Assembly (NCBI GenBank): GCA_020698575.1
Contig: CM036250.1
Span: 22,347,500 to 22,411,499, forward strand
Source: Bostrychus sinensis
Lineage: Eukaryota > Chordata > Actinopteri > Gobiiformes > Eleotridae
Direction of reading: 5' to 3'
DNA: 64,000 nt
Part shown: positions 36,574 to 49,000 of the stretch, in pieces
Layout: every line of letters begins with the position of its first letter
How positions within the stretch are numbered: position 1 is the first letter of the stretch
Notes under the pieces: generated by a model
Seen by the model: only the letters and a program-made list of their open reading frames with translations
Told to the model about the DNA's origin: nothing
Database searches by the model: none
Made by a program: the position numbers and the translations under genes

Positions 36574-38573
36574 ATGTCTGAGCTGGAGGAAGACGCTGTT
36601 GTGTCAGATGCAGAGGGAGAAGATGGACCACCAAAGGAAGAGACGGGGGAGGAAAGCCAGGTAGCTACCTGATATCTCAGAAGAAATGGCTTTATTAATG
36701 TAGTTTCAAAGTGTGACCTCTTCTCTAGACAGCATTTCTCCTTGAACAGGACTTTACAGTTTGGTTCCAATGATCTCTATGTCTCTAAATAAAATAATAA
36801 TAATAAAATAAAGCTGAACCTATTTCTTGGTCTGGTTTAGTATAGTTTTGTCATTCCTATGTTTAATGTTTATGTTTAACAGATGTTTACTCTAGGTCTA
36901 TATTATATCTAGCCTAAACCACATTTTATTGGTATTTTGGCCATTTAATGTCTTCTTTTAGTTTATCGCCCCTTTGACAATGCTTATAGACTACCATAAA
37001 CCTTCTCACTTCTTGACCAATTCATCATAATGTTTGGCAGCCAAAATAAAATCTTGGTGACTCACTTTTGGTCCCAGCCAGGTGGGAGGGAACTTGTGAA
37101 CAGCTCAGAAAAAAAAATTTCATGATTGTGCTCTTATTTACAGAAACAGGTTTACTGTTTAAACCAAGACCATATACAGGAGGGCCTGTCATTATTGTGC
37201 AAAACAGGAAATGGATTAGCCCATGCTTTTACAAAACTGGACCTAAAGGAAAAGTAAGCTAAACCACCTGCCCACTAATTGTACTGTTCTTTAAACACAC
37301 AATTATTTAAAATTTAAAACCACAATTTGACCTTTCTGAAACAATATTGTTACAGAGGACTGAGCGACATATCTGCAATCAGCAGCTTTATTCACATACG
37401 CTTCCTGGATTTGTCAAACAACCGTCTCAGTGATCTTTCTCCTTTAGCATCACTAACACAACTGCTTTGGCTTAAGGCAAGTCTTTAGTTACGACATTAA
37501 CACTTTTCCTTAGTCATTCATCACATGTATTAGAGAATGAATGCTTTTCCTTTGTAGGTAGATAGTAATGCAATAAAGTCTTTCAGGGGGCAGCCTTTTG
37601 CTCAGCTGACATTCCTCCAGTGGCTCAATGTGGCAGTGAACTTGCTGATAGATCTGGAGGGCCTGGTTGGGCCTTCTCTAGAGATTCTCAATCTCACAGG
37701 TCAGCACAGTTTTTTTTTAGGTCATTAATAAATGTTGTGACGTGATGGGTAGTTGATTGGGAATCTTTAAAACCTTTTTTTTTTCAGGTAACAGTATTCA
37801 AAAGATCCCCAGTCTGGAAAGTGGTTGTTTTGCAAATCTGGTTACACTAGAGCTGAGAGGAAACCAACTGGACACGACTAAAGGAATTAACCTGCCAAAT
37901 TTGCGTCACCTGTACATGGTAAAATATACTGCCCTTTCTTAAGAACAGAATTATTAATGTTGGTTTGAAATTGTATTATCTCCTGTTACAAATGGATTTG
38001 CTTAAATTTGTTTTTAGGCCCAAAATGTTATTAAGCATTTGGAGGGTTTAGAGAAGTTAGAGCGACTTACAACGCTGCACTTGAGGGAAAACCAGATAGA
38101 AACTTTTGATGGCCTTAACCCTAACTTGAAGAGTCTTCAGTACCTCAACGTCAGGTAGTTTTATCAACAAAATTTATAATTATTATAAAGGGAACAAAAG
38201 TGTATTTTGTGCATATGTTGACCATCTTTATTATTCTTTGCAGAAGTAATGTGATTGCTGATGAAAATGGCATTCAAAGCCTCAGGTTTGTTTCAAAAAC
38301 CCTACAAGTATTGGTGCTTTTGGAAAATCCAGTGGTGGAAACATCAGACTACCGTATTAATGTGCTAATGATTCTGCCAAATCTGGAGAAACTTGATAAA
38401 GATTCTGTTACCCCTGAAGAGAAGGCTGAAGCCCAGGAAAAATTCAAGGTAATTAGAAAAGAAAAAACAAACATTGTATACTGAATATGACGAATAATGG
38501 CTACTGAGTTGATTGTTCTAATGCAATATTGTACTTTCAGGAACTTTATGAAGAGGAAATACTTGAGCCATAA
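36574..38573 (+). CDS. lrrc23: Leucine-rich repeat-containing protein 23
   Basis: Radial-spoke-head LRR protein of motile cilia and sperm flagella. Exons: 36574-36660, 37144-37253, 37356-37476, 37558-37699, 37788-37918, 38018-38154, 38244-38448, 38541-38573; 321 aa, near the human 343. The acidic start MSELEEDAVVSDAEGE is followed by the family signature EGLSLLCKTGNGLAHAF, then about eight LRRs (HIRFLDLSNNRLSDLSPL, LEILNLTGNSI, LVTLELRGNQLDTTKGI, LTTLHLRENQIETFDGL, LQYLNVRSN, LVLLENP), and the LRR cap YRINVLMILPNLEKLDKD with a Glu-rich tail ending EEEILEP. The third intron uses a GC donor (AAG|gcaagt at 37477). All exons are in frame and intact. Poly(A) signal AATAAA at 38658. Confidence 0.93.
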
Positions 38574-38657
38574 GCTGTTGAGTACCCTATGTGGAATGAG
38601 GAAGCGTCTTCAATCATTTCTCATAAATAGGTTTTTCATCGACTGGCTGAGAGTTAC

Positions 38658-38663
38658 AATAAA
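38658..38663 (+). terminator. lrrc23: Poly(A) signal of lrrc23
   Basis: AATAAA 85 bp after the stop codon, giving a very short 3' UTR. Confidence 0.65.
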
Positions 38664-38669
38664 AATGTC

Positions 38670-39525
38670 TGACACTTTTACATTTTCCCTGTCCCCTGAT
38701 CTCTTTGTTTTTAATATAAATATATGGCAAGACAAGTTTATTTGTATAGCACAATTCATACAGAGGGTTAGATTAAGTTAGATTACTATATAATAAATAA
38801 TAGATTAAGAAGACCACCTTAGAGTTTGCACAGGAGCTGGATGACTAAGGATTAGTGCTTGAAAAGGTTTCTCTTCAGTAAATACTATAATACAGTAATA
38901 CTGTATTTTCCTTAGTAAGGATGAGAGAGCAAAATCTATGGTACCCACCCATCATTGCTTTTAAAGAGACAGATACAATATTAAAGAAGCACCTAAAAGC
39001 AAAAGCCTTCATCAGTTTAATCTATCACAACAACCAGGGACTCCGGCTGCCAGTTTGGTTTACTAATATACAGCAGTAGCTTAGTCATTTTATTGTTACT
39101 ATTAGTAGACCTACATTTTTATAAGTAAGCATTTAGAGCATTTTACTACCAAAATATTTATAATATCTGACTGTTGCTGTGGTTGTTGATAGAAACCGTC
39201 CAAGTGTGTTCATGCATAGTATTACTTTTTAGTTTTTCCAGTTTTGTCGCATTAGTTTGATGGAGTACAATGTCCATCTCACTGCGTAACCTACGCCACC
39301 ACTTTCCCTCCAATGGCTGTCCTTGGTGGGAGTGGCTGCAGAGAGAGACATAAGTCCTCTTCCTCCTCTCCCTGTCCCTCCTTCACGGTTGCACTTATAA
39401 CCGGTGTAGCTAGCAACATTTTGGCGCAGCATCTGAACAACAACGCCGTAAAGCTTTTGTGCGTTTTAAACAGCCTAAATATAGTCTTAGGTAAACGCTA
39501 TTGTCTGCAGACCAACTCCGCAATC
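38670..39525. other. tkt: lrrc23 to tkt spacer and tkt 5' region
   Basis: AT-rich until about 39270, then more mixed composition toward the tkt start codon. A CT-rich block lies at 39357-39385. The stretch from about 39400 to 39525 is probably tkt promoter and leader; no single diagnostic element is claimed. Confidence 0.4.
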
Positions 39526-42500
39526 ATGACTAGCTACCACAAACCCGACGAGAAAACTCTGCAGGGGCTAAAAGACATTGCTAACAAGCTCAGGGTCAAC
39601 TCCATAAAAGCAACGTGTGCCTCCAACTCTGGGTATGTCATTCACAACTATTACTACACTTGTGATAATGCGCACAGTCTACATACGGAATGAATGCGTG
39701 TATAAAATGAACTCAGAGTGTGCGCACAGCGTAACCCAAATGTATGGACTTGGATACGCACGGTTACGTACGGGCCATGGTCCACGTGTTTGGATGATCT
39801 TATCGCGATGCAAAATGTGGATAGACAAGATGAGTGAGTAAACTTTTTATGGCGGTTTACTGGCTGTTTTTGTGTAAATTGTAGTGGTCTTGCTAAAACA
39901 TTGTACACCAATAGTGACCAGTGACCGCAGTTATTTGTTTTGCCCATCATGAGCCTGTATGAAATATAAGTTTAGGTCCTAAATAATTTTCAGCATTTAG
40001 TACATTAGTGCCAAATTGCCTGCACGCTAAGTCACATGATGGTGCAAATGCTTAAACCGCGTGGTCAGGTTGATGCTGAGAATTAAACTGCACAGGCTCA
40101 GCTACATAGGATTGTGTTGGCATGCTCGGTTCACGTGCAGGAGGCTAATTGTAAAGTGTAAAGTTTTAAACTGTGTGACAGTGGCACACAAACGTCAAAT
40201 GACTATTGCCCAATTTTAACAGTGATTCCTCGTGGATGCCATAATTCCAGGAAATGTCAACGGTAGCCTGTGTTGTAAAAGGCACACACCTGGCTAGACA
40301 TAAAATTATGCTTAATGCAGTGGTTGTTTAGGGTAAGAGTGCTTTTTAAATACAATCTGGCACGTCTTCATTCCTAAACGTATTCATTTACCCAGCTAGA
40401 GCTAATTTTAGTATATTTACAGCATTATTTTATACATGCAAGGCAGTATTCTTGTAAATGCATTAGGAAACCAAAACCTTTAGTTTGGTCACTTCTTTAT
40501 ACTGTCTATGAGGAAATAGGTACATTCCTTTATTGTTTAGTATGATGTCTGAACAATGGTATTATGTCTTTGTCAACCTTAACAAAGCCCAAAACAATGC
40601 ACATCTTGTCTTTTGTAACAATATTATTTTACTTCCCTGATTAAACACCTTTTGTGTTTTTTTGCTTTTGTCAATGTTTTGAGAAATACTGTCATAATTT
40701 TATTTTTCAGCAGCTCATCAGTCATCAGAGGCTAAATGGTAAACCATGCACTGAGTGATTTTCAGCTTCTGGTGCAAGCTGTATCTTTGTAGAAGTGTAG
40801 CATGTTTAAATGATTGCACAGTTAACCCCTATGAGGAACCTTTGGTGCTGTATGTAGTAATTTGAAGTTTCTAAACATTTCCAAACCTTACACAGACCAC
40901 TAAGCAGCAACTAATCTTTGCACAAGTTTATTGACATTGGGGGGGTTGTGGTTTGAGCTGATATAAACTAATCTATTGGCATGAATTGTGAAGAATACCT
41001 AAAAGGTTGAGACAAACGGATTCTTGCATTTCTTAGATTATCTATTAGATTATTATTTGCAGTGCTTTTTGGTGTGGAACTAAAATGGACAGCATTTGAT
41101 AAACTGCCTTACTAAGTGTGTTTAAAAGATTGACCCTTGGCATGTGCATTGTATATTTTTTATGTTGGTTACAAATCCCTGTTTTTGTCTCTTTAGTCAT
41201 CCCACATCATGCTGCAGTGCTGCTGAGCTCATGTCCGTACTGTTCTTCCACACCATGCGTTACAAAGCCGATGACCCCCGCCACCAATGTAACGACCGCT
41301 TTGTGCTGTCAAAGGTTATTATACACAGTTAGTAAATTAGTCAACTCTGTAGGTGCATGTCAAATGACAGACACTGAGGTCCCCCTTTTACTCTTAACAG
41401 GGTCATGCTGCACCTGTCCTGTATGCTGCCTGGGCAGAGGCAGGTTACGTGAAGGAGCCAGACCTCCTCAATCTCCGTAAGATTGACTGTGACCTGGAGG
41501 GACACCCCACACCAGTATGTCACCAGTTACATCAGTGAAAAATGGCCGGTTTGATATTTTATTGAGTATGCTAACAATTTGCCTTTCCTTTTCAGAAACT
41601 GGCATTTGTTGATGTGGCTACAGGGTCTCTGGGACAAGGTCTTGGGTCTTCATGTGGTATGGCCTACACTGGGAAATATTTTGACAAGTCCAGGTATGCC
41701 TATCTGTTCACAGATGTCAAAATAGTTAGTAAAATTGCATTCTGTTAGCATTGTATCACTTTTAATTGCTGACATGGGCTATTGCAAAAGTAAGCCTGCG
41801 AATGATTATAGCCTTCCTGTAGCATTTTATGTCACTTTAGTTAGTAGTGCTATAATAATAAAGATTTAGTTTATGTTTTATGGCTAGAAAAAATGTTGTC
41901 TGATCTTGTTTTAGCTACCGTGTTTACTGCATGCTGGGTGATGGAGAGTGTTCAGAAGGCTCTGTGTGGGAGGCCATGGCTTTTGCGTCCTACTACAAGC
42001 TGGATAACCTGGTGGCTATAATGGACGTTAACAGACTGGGGCAAAGTGAACCTGCTCCTCTCCAGCATGATATGGAAATATACCGCAAGCGTTGTGAAGC
42101 TTTTGGGTCTGTCACTGTATTTTTTTGCCTGAATATTTCATCATTACTGCCCTTTGCCATGGTTTTTGATTGGTCTTTTATTTATGTTAATATTTTTAAT
42201 GTGTAATACATTGGCTTTGAAAGTTGTTGATAATTTCCAGATGGTTAATAATTGTTAAGACTAATTCCTGGCTAATTGGCTCATGTTTGTGTAGGTGGAA
42301 CACATATGTTGTGGATGGACATGATGTGGAGGAGCTGTGCAAAGCTTTCTGGCAGGCTCAGCAAGTTAAGGATAAACCTACATGCATTGTTGCCAAGACC
42401 TTCAAAGGCAAAGGCCTCAAAAGTAAGTTTCTTGGTGTTTGCTGGCCATTCTGTATCCTCATTTTGTTTCAACTTGTAACATTATCTTGTATAGATATTG

Positions 42501-44424
42501 AGGACATGGACAACTGGCATGGAAAACCTATTCCTAAAGACCGTGTTGATGATCTCCTGAAGGACCTGCAGGCTCAAATCCAGGTCCCCAACAAGACCCT
42601 TTGCCCTCATTTACCAACTGAGGATGCAGCGCCTGCTGACCTTAGCCCTATTTCCCTTCCTTCACCCCCAGCTTACAAAAAAGGAGACAAGGTATGTTTG
42701 GTTTTAATCAGCGCATCTCAATAATCAATAGATTTTGAAGGCATAAAGGTCGATGTAAAATATTTAAGCAGAGGGGTATTGATCTGTAATTCCTTAATGA
42801 TTTTGTTTTTGTCTTTAGATTGCCACAAGGCGTGCAGTACGGTTTGGCTCTAGCCAAAATGGGTCAGGCGAGCCAAAGAGTGGTGGCCCTAGATGGCGAT
42901 ACCAAAAACTCAACATTCTCAGAGACTTTCAAAAAATCATTCCCAGACCGCTACATTGAGTGCTTCATAGCTGAACAGAACATGGTGTGTATAATTTAAC
43001 CCCTTTAGAGAACAATATATAATCCATGGTTTGTGTAATTAGTTGGAAACTGTATAGACTTTTTTTAAGCAAGGTAATAAAAATGAATATACCAGTATTT
43101 TGTCAGTCATAAGCTGCAAGACATTTTTACTGAATACATTTCGCTTTTATTGTTAGTACTAAGCCTTTTATTTTTACATAGGTGGGAGTGGCCATCGGCT
43201 GTGCCACACGAGACCGCACAGTTGCATTTGCCAGTACCTTTGCAGCTTTTCTCTCAAGAGCTTATGACCAGATTCGTATGGGTGCCATCTCCCAGACAAA
43301 TGTAAACCTGGTAGGCTCTCACTGTGGCGTCTCTATTGGTAAGAACTGAAATGATACACACTAAAAAGCTGTACTCTGCCCACCTGTTTACATACCAATG
43401 TCACTTCCTTTTAGGTGAAGACGGCCCCTCTCAGATGGCCCTTGAAGACTTGGCCATGTTTAGGGCAATCCCGACATGTACCGTGTTCTACCCCAGTGAT
43501 GGAGTGTCCACAGAAAGGGCAGTGGAGCTGGCAGCTAACACACAGGTTTGGAGATTGAATAGTCTGCACTGATAAGTTTTTGTTTTGTTGTTTTGTAATA
43601 ACTTTACCTTTTGGTTCTCAGGGTATTTGCTTCATTCGTACCAGCAGACCAGACACTGCTGTCATCTACTCTCCAGATGAGAAGTTTGAAGTTGGAGTAG
43701 CAAAGGTTGGACTTGATTTCCCTTTTATTTTCAGAAAAACAAAATTCCCTACTTTAATATAATCTTAAACATTTTTTCTTATCTCAGGTGGTTAGGCAGT
43801 CTGACAATGATAAGGTGACAGTCATTGGAGCAGGCGTTACACTGCATGAGGCTCTCGCTGCTGCAGACATCCTGGCCAGTGAAGGTAGTCCCACACTGCC
43901 CTCTAGTGGACAAAAGTCTAAATGGCTGAAGTGTATATCCTAATCTCATTCAGTACTACAATAACATTTTTTGAGTTAGGTTGTACAGCTTCAGAACCAT
44001 TACACCCAGTATTAATGTAACTTTCTCCAGGGAAGAACATCCGTGTGATTGATCCATTCACCATCAAACCCCTTGATGCCTCCACTATTGTGGCCAGTGC
44101 CAGAGCTACAGGAGGACACATCATTACCGTTGAAGACCACTACAAAGAGGGTATGTTTTGTTACAGGAGCGCTTTATTTTACATATTTGCTTTAAAAAAT
44201 GTCAAAAACCATACTAACATACTGAATATACTGTGAATTTCTTGTTTCTAGGTGGTCTGGGTGAGGCAGTGCTGTCCGCTGTTGCCACTGAACCTGGCAT
44301 AATTGTCACCAGATTGGCAGTGACTGGTGTACCACGAAGTGGAAAACCTCAAGAACTCCTTGACCTTTATGGCATCAGTGCCAAATACATTGCTACTGCT
44401 GTGCGTCAAACATTTGCAAACTAA
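39526..44424 (+). CDS. tkt: Transketolase
   Basis: Thiamine-diphosphate enzyme of the non-oxidative pentose phosphate pathway, moving two-carbon units between sugar phosphates in the cytosol. Exons: 39526-39632, 41197-41314, 41401-41514, 41596-41693, 41915-42106, 42295-42422, 42495-42691, 42819-42984, 43182-43338, 43415-43545, 43622-43705, 43788-43884, 44031-44150, 44252-44424, about 626 aa (human 623). Visible are GHPTSCCSAAELM, KGHAAPVLYAAWAE, the ThDP/Mg motif GDGECSEGSVWEA with NRLGQSEPAPLQHD, FKGKGLK, ALDGDTKNSTFSETF, catalytic-site [31 protein letters not shown] and ICFIRTSRPDTA, ending VRQTFAN. Exon 8 has one base too many: IATRRA is followed by an extra G before YGLALAKMG. All other junctions keep frame. 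See the finding on a possible alternative acceptor. Confidence 0.95.
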
Positions 44425-44881
44425 AAAGGTTACTTTTATACCAGCTCAATAATAGCTTCTGTCATTCCCATCTTAAGTTAACACAATTCACAAACTTGAA
44501 GCAATACTTCAATGCTATTGTGATGAGAATGGATTAGAATTATACTGTAAAATGTGTTGTCAACGCTTTAAGAAAGTTGTAGGCCCCTTAGAACAACCTG
44601 CAGCATTCCTCTTCACAGTTTGTCACTGAATACTGTATTTTTTTTCTGCTATTTGTTATTTTCTATCAAATTTTGATATGTTTGGCTTTTGGCTCATTAG
44701 ACCAACAGACCTTCCGTTTGACTAAATACTGTTACTCCTATTCATCTGTGACACTTAAAGTTGCTCTCTTTGCCTTTGATGCTTGAATTGCTGAAGTGTT
44801 TAAAAACATAACCAGTGGTTGACTGTAAGAAATCCATAACATTCCAAATCCACAAGTGTTGACTACTGCATCTGTGGTGTG

Positions 44882-44887
44882 AATAAA
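44882..44887 (+). terminator. tkt: Poly(A) signal of tkt
   Basis: AATAAA about 460 bp after the stop codon, followed by an A-rich run and a T/GT-rich stretch. Confidence 0.6.
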
Positions 44888-44899
44888 AAAAATAACCCT

Positions 44900-46037
44900 C
44901 ATCCTCTTGTGATGTCTTTTTGTTTAGAAGTTTAAATTATTAAGTGGTCTTGATAGAGGCTGAGTGTTTTTAACAACACACAAGTTTACAGCAAAGTTTT
45001 AAAGAATAGCACAGGAGACTTTGTGTTTCAGTGTTTTGCATCAGGTTGTCTAGTGCCCCATTTGGAGTCTGGATTAATCTGGCGTCTGTCTCATCTGCTG
45101 CTGTTTTTCTTGCTACAAAAATGCCTGGTTCCGAGCAGCAGCATCAAAAAAAGACTTGTCTGTCAACAGTGTCAATCCTTGACGATGTTGCCTGGAACAT
45201 GTACTTTCTTATGACAGATTTAGTGTGTGTATGTGTGGTTACAAAACAAATAGAAAGGGGCTGCGAGCAGATTTCACCCCACAGTGAAAATCCTAGTCAG
45301 TCTCCACACTGCTCTATGGCACCTGCTCTGCTTGGCACTTGAGGGCCTAGTACACAGCACTGGTACATGCATCGTCGATGTGGTGCATGTGTGCACAGGC
45401 AGGTTGTATGGGCAGACATCTTTTCAGTGGTTTATTTAATTTCATACATAGATGCTAGTGGAATGTAGCCAAACATGCCTGACTCCTGCCTGAACTGTCT
45501 CCCAACCTTGTATTTGATTGGAAAATGTCCAAGATCAGCATTTAACAACCACATGCCAGCCACTATGTGTCTTTTAAAGCCAACATCACATCACTTATTT
45601 GTCATATGTCAGTTATAAAAAATATTGTATACTTTTATTTCTACAAAATGTTCTTTTTAAAACATACTTTTACTTGAGTACGTTTGTTGGTGTACTTCTC
45701 TGTGTATTACTAACATCAGAAACAAGCTGCCTTGTTTCTGTAACCAGAGTTAGCAGACTGTTATGAAAGAAAGGGCAAAACAGACAAGTGACAGGGTGGA
45801 TTCAGTCAACTAAGGCCTTTATTACCAATGTGAGAGTTTATTTTTTTTACCTCTCCGCCTCCTAGATATTCCATCCTGACTTCTTGTCCTGTCTTTAGTT
45901 TAACATTGCATAGTAGCAACGTAGCACTGCACCGCAGTCCTGTTTTGTGTGTCTCTTTGTCATCTGCTGCTTTTTTGTGGATTTGCAACTTTTAAAGACC
46001 TTAACATTTTGGACTGCAACTAAAATAACTTCTGCAG
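44900..46037. other. tkt to ecm2-like spacer
   Basis: No supported gene. Short open frames near 45020-45340 have no family resemblance or splice support. A fragment of the ACTTTTACTTGAGTA repeat family is at about 45640-45705. Promoter of the ecm2-like gene is presumably within the last few hundred bases. Confidence 0.4.
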
Positions 46038-49000
46038 ATGGCAACAATGTGGATTATTTGTATTTCTTTAAGTGGCTCGATTTTGGCAGGACAAGGCTTG
46101 GAGGTCTGGTCAGACCGTGATACAAGTTTTCTAACATCAATCGAATCACATGAATCTGAAAAAGCATCTGTTGTTCCAAATGAGGGGAATAACAGAGCAT
46201 TGGCTGCTTATGCAAAAAATGGCACTGTAGGTAAGATTTCTTGTTTCTAAGCTTCATCTTTAAAGTTAAAATTTGTTTTAAAGTTTTTGGTACCTTTTTT
46301 ACATTACACTTTATACGGTGAATCTACAATTTAACAATCTAACGGTGTATGGTGTAACAAACTGTAATATTGTGTAACTGTGTTGTACATACATAATTTT
46401 GTGTACTTACCATTACAATTGCTTTACTACCTTTCCTGGTTATGTATTGTTTTACAATTTGTCACACCATGCCTTACATTGCAGTTACTATGTAGATACA
46501 TTGTATATTTATTTATGTATTTATTTATTTATCTATTTGAGAAAAAGCACATGAGGACAATTATCTTCAAATGGTTCCAGAGAACCAAGAAGACCAATGG
46601 GGACTAAACTTCAGAAAGGTGGATAGAAGAAAGAGAGGTACCTGGGGCAGGAAACATGCAGCTACTGTTGCATCCACTGCATATCGAATTGTACGAATCC
46701 TTACAAATTTCAGTTATGGCTAATTTCATATACAGCATCCTCTATGTTATCAATTGGTAACTTATTTTTTCTACTTTGTGTGCAGTTGGGTCTGACACAG
46801 CCTCTGAAGGGATGGAGGAGCAAAACTGACAATGGCACCAGTGGACTCATGGCTGCACTGAAAAACCTGTACACAGAAAAACAACAACTTATGGATCATG
46901 GCAAAACAAAGGTAGAGGAGGAGGAGGAGGAAGATGATGACGACGATGATGATGATGATGATGATGACGATGATGATGATGAGGAGGAGGAGGAAGATGA
47001 AGAGGTTTTGGATTTATTAAGAAAAGTGCTTTTGAAGAAATTAACTTTAACAGCAACATGTTTATTTCATAATGTTTCTTATAGGAGGAAGAGGAGGAAG
47101 AGGAAGAAGAAGAGGAGGAAGAAGAGGAGGAGGAAGAGGAGGAGGAAGAAGAGGAGGAAGAAGAGGAGGAAGGGGCCACCGAGATTCCTAGTAACCAAAC
47201 AGAGACACAGAGCAGTTTTGGAGAGACTCGCTCTGGTGATTGTGTTGTTGCTGATGGAGAGATCAGCTGCAGGGGCCTGGGCCTGACACAGCTGCCAAAC
47301 ATCAGCAATGTGGACATCACCAAAATGGACATGACAGGTTAGTGCACAGTCACTTATGAGGACCCGCCTCACTTATGAGAAACAAAAGCAGTTTCCCATG
47401 ATGTAACTCATTTTATATGAAATCAAGTTTAGTTTTGGGTTAAGTTAAGTTAAGTTAAGTTAAGGTTGGAGTTAGAGTTAAGTTAGGATTAGGCAAGTGG
47501 TAATTATGGTTAGAATAAGTCACCAGGAAATAAATGTAAGTCAGTGTAATTACCCTAAACCACATGTTAATATGTATGTGTCATTAATAAACACTGATTA
47601 ATGTCACAATGCTCTACTCACCACATAAATTAAACCATAGTTAGAATTATTCCATTTTAAATACACCACACTATAACACTGTGTGGAGATTTTTCAGAAG
47701 ATTTGGCTATTTTTGTTTTATACAGATATACAGTATTGTACAGTCCAAACCTATGCTGCAAACAATGATCTGAGCACTTAATAATTTAAGCTCCTTTTGT
47801 AATTGTTTTTAAGGTAACAAGGTCAAAAGCATAGCTCCAAAAGATTTTTCTGGCTTGAAGAGCCTGGGCACACTGGACCTGAGCAAAAATGAACTGCAGG
47901 ATGAGTCTCTCAGCCAGCGCCCCCTGTTGGTGAGTAAGAGAAGTACTACTTGTAGACTTGTGAACTCTGCCCTCTGGAGTCTATAAATATAATAACAAGG
48001 ACTGTTGCTGAGGCTGCATCCAAATCCAATCAGTTACAAGCCAGTTTTATTAGCTACTTTGCCAATAATTAAAATGAAAAGCAGCATATACTATAACATT
48101 ATAGTAATCTAGAAGAGCTTAAAACTGCATTAACTAATCCTTTCTAAGAATAACAACTGGTTTAAATGGCCACAGACCACAGTGAGGCAGCCCTACCACA
48201 TTCTGACCAATCATCTGCCATGCCACTAAAAGCACGTCTTCACAGCACTGGCTAGATGGCAAAATTCCTATAGCCATTCATGGGAAGAATAAAAACAGAA
48301 ATATTTAACGTGCCATTTATTTGCTTTGATTTTCTGCACATACTGGTGTAATGCCAGACTCAGACAAGGCTTAAATCCAGCTCTTTCCCTTGACACATGA
48401 ACACACGGTGGCTTTTCTAAAAATACAAGATAGACGTGGAAGTGAGTTTCTCATTTTGGTGTACTTTGGTGAACTCCCCAGGATGCAAATTATGGACTCT
48501 TGAGACACGTATGCGTTTAGTCTGTTTTATGTATGAGTTTTTTAACTTTATTTGATCTCCATTTTACAGAACTTGACCCTTTTAAAGATGTTAAACCTCG
48601 ATGATAACCTACTCACCACGATCCCAGACCTGCCATTGTCTTTGGAGATGTTATCAATAAACAACAACAGACTCAGTACACTCACCCCTTATAGTTTTAG
48701 AGGTATGACCTACATGTTGATAAATGAAAATATTGTAGAAAAGTCCATTTATTTCAGTGGTTCGATTTAAAGTGAAACTCATAATATATAGATGCAGTGC
48801 ACATAGGGTGAAATACTTCAGGCATTTATTTTTTTCTTATTGTGATGATTATGGCTTATAGAAAATGAAAAATTAATATCTTTATTCTGTGTCAAGGTCT
48901 GACGAACCTTGTAAGTCTGGAGATGGAAGAAAACCTCCTTCATGAGGGAACTGTCTCACCTCAGGCGTTTAGACCTTTGCAGAATCTCCTAGACCTACAA

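Noticed and set aside
45023..45342. Small coding gene between tkt and the ecm2-like gene
   Set aside because: Overlapping short frames with no family resemblance, no conserved motif and no splice partner.
46889..47372. Minus-strand Ser-rich and Leu/Phe-rich frames opposite the ecm2 acidic exons
   Set aside because: Antisense shadows of GAG/GAT repeats; the plus-strand frame is spliced in phase with a recognisable LRR protein.
47444..47485. Telomere-like repeat
   Set aside because: The unit is TTAAG, not TTAGGG; a simple pentanucleotide repeat.
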